Assembly: GCA_003864495.1 (NCBI GenBank)
Contig: ML133383.1
Span: 5,626,880 to 5,690,879 of the forward strand
DNA length: 64,000 nt
From: Nemopilema nomurai
Lineage: Eukaryota > Cnidaria > Scyphozoa > Rhizostomeae > Rhizostomatidae
Direction of reading: 5' to 3'
The position numbers and the translations under genes are program-made. The notes beneath the pieces are model-generated. The model was not told where the DNA came from and did no database searches. It saw only the letters and a list, made by a program, of their open reading frames with translations. Shown here in pieces: positions 39,601 through 51,600 of the stretch. How positions within the stretch are numbered: position 1 is the first letter of the stretch; every line of letters begins with the position of its first letter.

Positions 39601-42600
39601 CATGGAGATTCTTTGGCGATGTTGTCGACGTTATGTGAGCATGCGTGCGCCCTTTCCGTCGACGTCAATGACTTCTCCGGGTGACATGTCACGTGTTTGC
39701 ACTGTGCAAATTAGCGCATAGAATTTGATGCTAAAGGAAATGTTTCTGAAAGATTTATTGGCGAGGGAAGTTCTCTGAACAAATGTGTTAACCATATGTC
39801 TCTTAAATGCATGCTAAATGAACAAACAAGGATATTTACACCCTCAGATATCGCTTCACACCGCGATATGGTTTAAAAAGACCTTGTAGAAAACAAACTG
39901 TTAAGGTCAAGAGCGGCGATTTTCGGTGATTCATGTTGTCTCAATTAAGTGTTTTATGAAGTTACAACGAAGACGGCCACTGGCTTCAATCGCTCGCAGT
40001 TGATTGTCCTCATGGCTTCTGTTCACCTACCCCACTGTGAAGACTCTGTAGGGACAATTATAGACAATACGTCATAGCTAATAATGTATTTATGGGGAGG
40101 ACAGCAAGTAAGCTATTTGCGGTACTAATTGCTTTTCGAGCAATGAATGGTTGAGTTAATTGTGTACTTGTTTTCTTCGAACGTTGTGAATGAATTAGTT
40201 TTCGCTTGCTTTCCAATTGTATTCCCAGTCTTCAAATCTTCGCGAAGTGTTAACAAGCCGAAATCCATTTTGGTGCGCGTAGGCCGCACTTAGGCCAATA
40301 CGAGGCAGACAGCATTTGCCAATGCGAGGCCACGCTTGCGCATGAGGTGTCGCCCTTAACTCTTGAACAACAAAAGGTTTTGCATATCGTTTCGTCCATA
40401 CTTGTTTTGTTCCTCATTGCAATAGTGTCTTAGATACCTGATAGAGAATGTCTTTTACACTCTCTGTCGGTGCTTTGAATATATTTTCTTTCTGCAAAAA
40501 GCAAGCTTTTCTACCTTGCTTCGCGTTATTAGTTCTGCTTTATACGTAATAGATACTGCTCACCCAATGTTTGAATGACTTTTATTTGAAGTGCAATGTT
40601 TTTTTCACCGTCACTGACAAGTAGTTTCACCATTAGGCCTGCGTTTACATGGGATGGGCTTCAAATGGAACCATACCCAAATAGGTACGGATAGGCCTTG
40701 CGTTTACACGGGAACTGATGGAACCGTTCCAAACAGAACCGCTAGCCATACCCAAACGGGTCCACCTAGAGAGTCGGTACCGTATAGAACCAAACTGAAA
40801 AGTTCTTGTGTGAAGACCCAGGACGGTTCTCGCCAGGTACGCATAGAAATGAGGCAAGATGAAGTTGGATTGGAGGCGATTCGCTTTGCGTTAATGGATA
40901 AGAAGAAAGTTTTACGCAGTACGGTTCCAAAGACATCGTGAAAACTGGAAGCCTATCCGTACCTATGCTGAACGGCTCTATAGAGAACCGTTCAAAAGTC
41001 CTCGTGTAAACGCAGCCTAAGTTGGCCACATACCGTGAATTAGCAAGCCGACCAGAGCAGAGACGCGCTGTTTTGGAAGTCTTGATTGTAAGTGGTTTGT
41101 TGACCTTTGATCTTGTAACAAGGAATTAACTGTATCAGTTAGGAAATCAGCTATCCTTCTCGAGTCAATTTTGCAGCAGCATTGTAGGTCAGAGCTAGAA
41201 ATAACTGCTCCTTTAAGCACCCGGTTGACCTCTCTGACCAAACTCAGCTTAACGTGTGGCCTAGTCCGTCAGAGTATTCAGCAGCCATTCAAAAGTCATT
41301 TCTGTCTTCTCTCAACAACACAGTGTGCATAATTATCCCCCGCCGATGCTCCTTGACGACTTGCAGAAGAAGATTTCTTCTTGTCTTCAAAGATTTTCCT
41401 TTTTAACATCTTGTCGCAATTCTCGCTCTTTAGGTGCAGGCAGTGCAGGCTCTTTCATCTGAACAAACCATTTAAAGAGAATTGAAAATTACCTCCCCTA
41501 AGTTTCAAGTCCCTATTTTGCCGACACTTCGCCGTCAATAGGGTTGATTTGTGGGCACCATGATTGACAGGTTGCTTATTACGAAATTTAGCCCCTCTGC
41601 CCCACCAAAAAGTTATTTTGCATCACTTCCAGTGTGTTAAGCATAAGCTACTTTTTAGAACAAATTAGCTCCTTTGCCGCGACTTTTACAAACAATCAAA
41701 CGTTCAAGCCTCAATCAAACATATCAACCTAATCAAACGTTCCAGTCCAGAACAACAGCAGGAGACCTGATGAATACACGACTTAAGGCCGCGAGGATTG
41801 CTGCACAACGTTGGTTGAAATAATGTGAGATGTTTCAGCTGGGTCCCATACAAGCTTAATCCGATGGCGTTTATATTAGTAAGTTATTTTTATCCATGCG
41901 TCACCCGAGTCCACATTGATAATATTTCCTAGCAAAAGCTTGTCCTTATGCAGACAATTACCATTTCAAATGTCGACCTTATGCAGACCTAACTTTCGCA
42001 CTTTTTTACATCTGTCATGTGACTTCATTTTTGTTCGATTCAACTGCAGTTTTTTTCATTTAAATTACAAATTTACAAAATACAAACGTTAGTTTTTTGA
42101 AGAAACTCCGCTTGAGATCCAATTATTGTTTTCAGCTGGAAAGGTGTTAAGAGAAGTTTACCTATATAAGGTGTTTAGAGAAGCTTACCTATAGAAGTTT
42201 GAGTTTACCTTCAAGATGGTAAATTAAAAATCAAATCTCTACTTTTTGCCCTTGACCACTGATTCACTGACACACAAGTACTACAGCTCAAGAGCTTGTC
42301 TCAATTTTTATTGCAATAACCGAAGCGCCTCTCATCCTGTTGCTATTTATTACCCTCACGAAAGAAGCAGTAGCAAGGTGGCCTAAGAGAGAGGGACTCC
42401 ACGATAGGCCCTTTCGCATCCTGTGAACCTCCCAAAGCTTATCGAGCTAGCGCGTAGTCAACGTGAAACACGCAGGCACAGTTTAACCAAGCAAGTTACT
42501 TATGCTAGGCGTCCTTTTTAAGTTTTAAGCGGAAGATTACTTTGTATTACGGCGAGGCTCGTTATGGTGAGTTTTGTCACAGTTGAAGTTTTGTGGAAGC

Positions 42601-45600
42601 CGTATGACAGACCGCGGATTTTTGTTTCAAATAAACTTTTCAAAATAGTATAGGCACTTTAGCTGAATCGAATAAATAATTGAGACACATATTCGAGTTT
42701 TTGCAAGCAAGAATTAGCGTCATGCCAAGAAGCACTTAGAATTCTAATTGAACATTTGCCTGCAGATTGGGAAATTGTGATTCCTGCGGCATTCCAGCTG
42801 CGGCTTGCAGGGATCGCCGCCCGAACAACCACCAGGAAGGCGACGCTTTCTCAAACCGAACGCGAACAGCATTATTACCACCATTTCTTAGAGTTTTCAA
42901 GATTACTTTGCAAAACATTCTTTAAGCTTGTATGATCTAAAAAACAGATTTTTCCTTCAATTACTTGATAATATGCTTTCCAGGCACAAAATGGCCTCAA
43001 GTTTTTAACTAACCCTTTTTTTTGATTTTCTGGTAAATTTGCCATTTGCATGAAGAAACTTTTGTTGTTTGAAAATTAAGGCCCTCAGAGAAAAAAGTGC
43101 CAATTAGAGCCTACGTGTGCCAATTTTTTTCACCAATAACCTTGTGCTTTCGGCTGAACTTACTTATTCTTTGCATAATTCCGCTGAAACTGCCGCGATC
43201 TACTCGCGCGCAGAGTATTGGCTAATGCTGTTCGAGGAGCCGCGCGGAATTTGTGTTCGTCGCATTTCGCAACGAAGAGCAAACGTGACTAAAAGGCTGG
43301 TGAAAGCACTTTGAACTCTGGCAGCGCAATTATGCGATGCTATTAGTGATGTTTTTCAAATTCTCATGAAACTATTTTACACATCAATGCGTCACTCTCG
43401 ACCGCATGGCGCCAGCGGACACCCATTTCAACCTTCCTGCATCGGGCAGCACCTCGTTCTGCACATTTTTAACCCATTCGATGGCGTTTCTCGTGTCCTT
43501 CCTGTGTTTCAACCACGCATTTTTGGTTGACATAACAGCAAAGTGACGAATTTTTTGTGGCCTCAAATAGCCCTGCGGATTCCGCAGCACCACCGTCTGT
43601 CCCTCTAGCCGCTTGATGGCTCTTCCTGCGCCACAGTCGATCTCCTTTCGCCATTTTCGATCGATGATTGAGCAATAATTGCCCACCTCGCCTCTGTTGC
43701 TCCATAGCTTCAATTTTTTCTGCCTTGCCTTGTTTCTACGCGCGGCCTCCACTTTTTGTTAGTTCTTCGGTCAGTAGAATTTTATACTAAACTTTGACCA
43801 CCTTCCACCAGGCCATTTTATACTAAACCAGGCCACCTTCAGTTTCTTAAAAGTACCAGTCTTTAGACAAGAAGATGGCCTAGACAGTCAATCATTGCTC
43901 AATTATATTTCTGAGAATGCGATGTCATAATCAACAATTTTTCTGTGGATTTAAACTGCGCTCTAGTGCAGTACCTCGCTACTAGGGAACGGATTTACTA
44001 TGCCCATCGAGATATGTAGCTGTCCTATGCTCCACCTTACAACTTTTGATTGCCCCTGACCTACCGCTGGAGTCTAATTGGTTCCGCGCGGCAGTTCAAT
44101 GAAGCGGGTTGATATTTTGATCTTACGCTTTGGTTTTTAAATGTTTTCCTATGTTCAAGTTACACCCGATAGTTTCTCAATTGAAATAGCGATTACTAAT
44201 TTTGATTCGTTGGTTAGCCTCCCCTCAGTTTGTTGAGTAACCAAAGTTGTAAATGTGATTTATTGTTGGTTTCGCGCCAAAGCAACTCGGACTGTCGAAT
44301 CGCTGTCACGTGGTCTGCAGGCTATGCATGCGGTCTGTCCTTTCGCGCATTCTCCTCTCATTCTTGCGAAGTTACGCAGATAAATTCAACTTATCATTCC
44401 TGCTTTCAAAAGATCATTTGTGAACATGAAATCGCTGTGTTGGGTATAACTGATGAATTTATTTCGGGCATTGAATTAAGATGAATATCTCCTTAGATGG
44501 ATTAAGCGTTGTGGTCGATCTTAATGGCCTCTGTCAAAGACTATCCGCCCACCATACATTGGTGCCTGTCCTTGCTGTAACCATTGCCCTATTTTGTACA
44601 TCTATTCCATTTTTAGAAGGTTATGGCTTCTTGTTTGGCACAGCTTACGTCATTATATTACTTTTTTTCATTTTCTAAAATGTACTTGAAAATTGGGTGT
44701 TGAAGCTTCTTAAACTCATTGCATACTCCAATGCTTTACACTACCACTTCAATGAGAATGCTTCATGAAAGGTACATTGCAATGCAAGCACAATAAAGTA
44801 CTGAATGCCCTTCAAACCTTTTCACGTTCTTTCTAATGATAATTCTTAAAACGTTTACGGAACCTGGTTGGTTCTCCTTTTTAAGTGCAATTTTCCTCCT
44901 ATCGCCATTCACGCCCAAACAAAATCCCACTTAAATTCTGACCAAACTTAAGACCAAATTTGATTTAATGCAACTGGTTCTTAACAAATGACAATTTGCT
45001 CGTTCAATTGTTTTTGCAGTGAGTGGGTGGTACCGTAAATTATTTTTGTCCTTGAAAACCACATAGCAGAACACGAGACAACTGGGCCTTTTTCAGCCCC
45101 CAGATCATTACAGCCCCCTTTCTCTAGAACATTATACGCTCATTATACGACATTGTCACCCTGACCAAAACAGCTGCTTGTGTGTTCCCCGTGATTGCCC
45201 TAGGCCCATCGCTAGTAGCGAATGCCCAAGGGGTCGTTCGTGCGTAGAACGGCTTCAAAGCCAGGGTACGGAACAGGAGACAACAGCCACATATCATTGT
45301 GCCACTGATATCGGTTGGCGGGGAGACGACGTCATCTTCAATCCGGATGTATGAACCGCCCTTTTGAGAGCGCAAATCGCCAAGGCTGCCTTGATTGGGA
45401 ACTGTCGCGTTTCTGATGCAATTTTTGTTAATCGCCCAGATATAAGCGATAAATTACAGCTAAATATTTACTTTTCATTTGTTAATAGTTATATTATTTC
45501 CTTTTTTGTTGCTCTTATCCGACCACAACAATAATGTCCTATCGCTGCACAATAGTTGCTGTTGTGATTTATCTCTTCTAGACAGTAATTTGCTTAAAGA

Positions 45601-48600
45601 GCTAGAACTGCTCGGTCGCGGCGTTGTTGCGTCGTCTCGCTTAAAGACGGTCTTTAGGATATCCCGCGCAGACAGCGTCGTGGGAAAAGTTCTGATACGA
45701 CCTGTATTATGTTGCTCGGGCGCTAATGGAAATCAAATGAAAATGTGGCAAGTCCAGACCCTTGGTTTGTCACGCTATATGTTATTGCAAAACGGGCGAG
45801 CACCATTTCAAAAGTGAATACTCTAGAAATGCTTCATGGTTTTTAATAGGATTACTCTTCTATTGAAGTAGTATGCAGTGCGTTCCTTACAGTGGCCAAA
45901 ACCAACCCTTTCCTGTTTATTAGATTTCAGTTCATAAAGGAGATAGTTCGATTTGTGTTTACCAAATTCGTTGTTTTTTGACTTTTGGCCATCAATAATT
46001 CACAGGACACGTAATAGGAAAGGCAACCTAAAATGAATAAAACTCAGTTTTTTCTTTTTGAAGTTTGCACAGACTTGCAGTAATATGTTTAGCCTGTAAA
46101 TCTTCAAGGCTCATGAAATACTTATTAAAGAATGATTGAAAATAGAGTTTCATTCATTCAATCTGCACGTGGTTTTATCATTTATTTATCCAGGACCTCT
46201 TCTGTCGTTGCTTGCCTTTCGATTCGTACTACCTAAGGTGATCGCTCTGGTGCATAGACTGATGCCAGTATTCACCTGCTCGTGCCCTTTTACGAATCAT
46301 TTCCAGTGCCCAGGGTACAAGATCGCCGTTTTGTGCGAAAGAAAAGTCCCATGGCAAACACGCCCTGTTTTCAATAGTCAACCTGACTTCCCTCTTCAGG
46401 GTTTTTGTCAATGACTAATGATCTTTCTCTTTTTTCAAGGATGGAGAAATTGATTTGCAACTGCTTGGAAGTGCGCTAGCCCCAGAGTCAGAAGTTTTTG
46501 AGGTACTCGTCAAATTTGCTACCTGAAATATGATTATGCCTGTTATTTTTGTTCATAGAGATAAGTAAATAATTCTGTAAAAGACAATTTTTGAGTGAAA
46601 ATTCTAATTTATCGAAGTGTGTCAAGGAAATGTTGATAATGCCGGGATTTAGAATTGAGATTCTAACAAGCTGTCTATGGCTTTAGCCAGGGAATCCTTG
46701 CTACTGGTATCCTGAACTTATCAAGAAAGTAGTAGAATAGTTTTATACTGACCCTCAAAGAACGAAATTTGGCACTTTCTGCCAGACTCCACCTTTTTGC
46801 ATAACAGCCCAATGCTCTTCTATACATAGTGCTTTACTTAATGCTGACATTGAGCTGAATTAATCTGTCATTTTTTCTGGCAAACGAACATTGAAGTGGA
46901 TTGTTATTGACGCTTGCCTGGATAACTGCTTGCGGTTGCTGTTGCTGCTACTTTAGCGTCAGTTTAAGGTGCCCCTGACTCGAACACGATGTGCTTGAGG
47001 AACTCTTCCTGTCTCAAGAACAACGCAGCCAAGTGCCTGAAAACCGAACGCTAGCTTTTCATTACGCGATTCTTTCTTTAGTCCAGTACTGATAAAATAA
47101 AAAAGGCTTTTTCTTAAACTAATGTCGGTCAGAACAACGCCAAATCTTCTTCCACCACAACTTTATTAATGGAAGTTCTATTTCGGTACATTGTATTCAT
47201 TTTTGCTTTCGGGTGAATTTTCCAAAACAGTTTTGTTTATGTTATTGAATCAATTTGATTAGATCAGAGATCTGATCATATCGCTACTCCTACTGAGCCC
47301 AAACCGAGATCATTCATACTTAACTAAGTGATTTCCCTCAGTTATTCTTTTTATCTAAATCTTTTCCACATAATTGTGACCATTATGTCAACACTAAGCC
47401 AGTGATTCATATTTTTTCTCGTAGCCGATGTTTGTGGCATGGTGTTTTTACGCAAAGTGAACAGTATATTCAGTTTTCTGAAAGACTTTTAGGACATTCT
47501 GATGAATAGATTGTGTCCCTAGAAAGGCCGCTAGAAACTCAATGTTGGTCTAAGTTCCGTAAGGACTTCATCTCTCGCGTACGTTTCACTTCTCCTTAGA
47601 ATCTTGCTGCCATCTTTTGGCTGAATTCGCCCGTGTTTCATTTGTTCTTTTATTTCGTTTCGTATTTTTTTTTGTTTTTTGTTTTTATCGTTCTAGCTGA
47701 TAACTTTTTATCTCATGCTATCTTCAATTTTGCTCATCTCTTCTTATACCGAAACTTTTTGCTGATAGTTCATGTAATAGGATCTTGATAGATGAATTTG
47801 AAAAAAATGCACATGCATAGAAAAGTGACGAAATGGCCTATCCGTAAGAGAATCTCATTTTTCTTGCTAATACTGGAGACGTTCAGACGGATGACTTTTT
47901 ACTCCTTGTACAGTGTCTTTCATTTGCTGAAAAAGATTGATTTGATGTGTTCAACACCTTTACATTGTCACTAAATCGCTGTGACTGTAGTTGCCTCTGT
48001 AGTTGTAGCTTGCTTCTACTGTTAACTCACACTTGTTCTCTTTGCAATGCTTTTCAGCTTTGCTTTTTGTAGCTGTTGCTGTTGTTAGACAGGTCCATTT
48101 CGTCAAGCCATCCGCTGTCACAATTGTTAAACTGTACATAATCCCATTCCTGGAAAGAAAACCCAGCTATCTTTCGTACTCAACCTTTCCTTTACCAGCT
48201 GACTAAGAAACTAACTTGCTGTTTTAATTGGGAGTAGCCGTGAACCTAGGCAAAGACACCCAATCTAGCTAACAAGGATTTGGCGAGGGACTTTCTTCCT
48301 CGTAAATGTTGACCTGTTCTGTTCTAGTAGGCCTTTACATGTCATACCATCGAATTTTTGACTACACAACTGTATTTTAATGAAAATGTCACTCTGACGT
48401 CGTTTAACGCCAATTAAGCCAATGGCTAACGAGCAATCAATCTAGGATATGATTGAATGGATCGCCTCGATGTCGTGCTGCAAAGACGCGCTGTACATAT
48501 GCCGTCCCTCTTGGACATGCTTCATTCTTTCACAAAACAAATGACATGTCAGCTTGTCGACATTCTTCGTGCTTTTCGCAACCGCTAATCTCGGTATTAA

Positions 48601-51600
48601 TAAACAAAGATGGCAAATGCCAGATTTGAATCACTCAATGTTCTGCCTAGCTTTGGATCATTTGCGTATTCACGTGCTTTCTTCAACATTCATTTGTCCG
48701 CCATCAAATGTGGACGGGACTGTAGCGTAACCTTTATGTCTGGGAAATGTCACTAAACAGACTCTGGATGAGTGAAAACCACATTTGGTAGTGTGGCACT
48801 TGCCTGGAAAAATTAATCTGGCTTGAAGTCTTTAGTAAAAAAAGGTCGTCTACATACCCCTAAAGCTATAAGCTACACGTCAATCATTATGTGCGCTCCC
48901 TAGGCTGCTTAGTGAGTTTGCTTTTATATCACTAAAAACGAAATAATTCTGTCTTTGAGACTGATACCTTATGTTTCCCTCATCATAGATCTTTATTTCT
49001 GCTAGATTAGACGATAGGAAGATGGGAAAAGAAAACTTAGATACGCACAAGTTTCAATCTCAATTCTTGTCTGTTACAATTATAAGCCATCATCTAAATT
49101 GAAATTAGGTACGGAAAGCCGTCATAGTCTTTTTGTGAAATGCTCAAAACTATTTAAAAATTGGCTGGCTTCAAGCATCACATTAGGAAAAATTATCCTT
49201 TCTATTAAAATATTAATAGATTGTGGGTACACACACGTTCAACTGCTGTCACAAAATTACATTTTTACATAATTTGTACACATTGTATCACTCGTTCTTT
49301 GTAGTGATGAGACTGGTCAACTTTCCCGTGTTGATTACTCAGAGAAAAGATTTCAGCAAATTTTACTTGCTATATATGACTTACGTGTTCGTTGTTTTTA
49401 TAAGCGCAATTAGACTTACAAGCGAGAATAGCATGCCCGGGTCTGTAATTGGTGATTTCTATGAGTGCCTTTTGGTAACCTTTCAAGCTAGGCTGTTCCT
49501 TTCCAGGCAAAGATTCTGCCTAGCAATGATCCAGTATTGCATACACCCGATTTCAAATCACGTACAGGGACGCTGTAGCCGGCCCTAATACCCCTAAGCA
49601 GTTCCATCACCTCTCTTTTTAACCTCATTTACTCTTGCCTCTGTTGTCCCGGTCAAAATGGATTCCACAGCTCTCTAGATGTATGCTTTTCCCCAAGAGG
49701 TTATGAGAAGAGCAAGGCTATTACCATTAGCTACAATAGAGAATCGAAAATAAGATTATCATTTCTCGTGACCTGCGTCTGAGAAAAAGATGATTTTACT
49801 GTCACAATTATCTTTTATGGATTTAGTAAGATTTTCGATAGAATTATATTAGTGGGTATCAAACTGAGTAAAACGGGATGCAATCAAGGAAATGAATCTT
49901 GCTTACGATTCTTCTGCCTCACCGCACTTATTCAATCTAATTTTTAGCCTGACTTAGCAGGCAACTTCGAGATCGTACAAATTTATCATCCTTAATGTAT
50001 TATTAAATTAGCAAACAATTCTATCCAGCAGAGACGCCCTTGCTTTGCTATTTTCCCCATCCGGAAACAGAGCTGGGGAAATTTGATTTGCGATGACCAT
50101 CGAATTGCGCGCAGCTGGAACGGCAATGTTGTCAATCCTCGCGATTGTCTTCGCGCGGTTTGTTTACAGTTTTGGTTTTCGCTGCAAAGAAATCATGGAA
50201 CCTTTGCTTCGCGTCGCATGCTAACTTTCCATTTTAATCAAATAAAAATTATGCCATTTTTGCGGCCGCTTTCAAGTCTGTAATAAAAAGCGATCGATGA
50301 GAAGACACCAAAGGCTGCTGCTGATCTGATTTTATCTACTCCCCAGCTCAGTTTTTTCAGGGTCCACACGTCATCCTGTCCTTTTATCTCCCAATTGTGT
50401 CGCAAACATAAACATCCCTTCCTCTGTTTTTGCAGCGTTTTGTTTTTCTTTTATCCAGGTTCCGCCGTATTGCATCTTTTCTGAATTTCTTTTGATCCAA
50501 AAATTCTCAACTCCTCAACTTTTAACAAGACCCATCTTTTTCTGCCTGAAAATATTCGCGATAGTTAAAGCCCTTTTAGAAATGCGAGTGAAATGTTCTA
50601 AAAAGTATAGATAGTCTATCAACCAAAAGTGGGGGAATTTGCAGCGATTCAAGTTGTGAACTGGGCATTACGAAGCTGATTCTCTTCAGATCTCTTCTAC
50701 AAAGTGTAAAGCAACTTTCAACATCCTCTATAATTACTTTTTGTGATTAGCTCTTTCTCACTCAAAATCTTTTCCAGTGTTCTGGTGATGCATGTTAGTT
50801 CGAAATAACCTGTCCCATCTGCACGCGTGGCTGCGCAGTTTTTTCCGCTTGGCTGCGCAGGAGCGAGTTTGAATCCCTTGCAGCGATTCTAACCGTTATC
50901 CAGCTATGCATCTAATGGTCATCGTTAATTCCAGCTTTGTTGCGGTTAGTTCTTTTCCAACCAAGCATCGACCTTTCTCAAGAAGATATGAAATTTTAGC
51001 GAGACGTTGGTGCTTGTGCAGCATGGAATATCTCAAATTCAAAGGAGTGGCAATTAAACTGTTTGATTGAAGAAATCGATAATTTTTTAGGGATTGCGAA
51101 GAAAACGGAATTTTTATTGCTAGCTAGCCCTTTGTAGTGCTGAACAAAAAAGGTCACAAAAATTGGAATTGAGTCGCCAAATCAACTTTTCTGAGCATAA
51201 GGACAGCTCTTTAGACTGTTTAAAAATCTGCTCATTTAGCAATCTGCTTCTGATAACAAGATTCGAAGTCACACGAGGTTGTTTTCTACTGCAACATGCT
51301 GTACTGCTGAAAGTTCTGCAAATTCTCTCTAAATTTTACAGTTTAGCATTGAAGAGAGCATGCTTTCTGAGGCACCGTACTGACGGCTCTAAAAGATGTG
51401 GCATTGTTTTGGTTTCCATTCTGGGTGTGTTTTGTCTTAAAATCACCAAATGTCCCTAATTACTCTCTCTGCTACTAAAATAAGGTCACATTTGTAAGAA
51501 AGCATATGATAAATGGTCAAAACAAACCCCACTTGATTATCCATTGTTTATTGAAAATTAATCATATCAGATAGCTACTTAAACAACACGAAGATTTAAG

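Larger units (their letters stand above)
31755..46439. other. IFT43 intron of 14.7 kb
   Basis: The longest intron, with no IFT43 exon. It holds the CTCF-like motif at 33779, the tandem-repeat cluster at 36.8-37.9 kb, the motif-dense island at 37.93-38.72 kb, the MITE at 40.6-41.0 kb and unassigned ORFs at 43.4 and 45.1 kb, all listed separately. Elsewhere it is AT-rich without recognisable genes. Confidence 0.45.
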
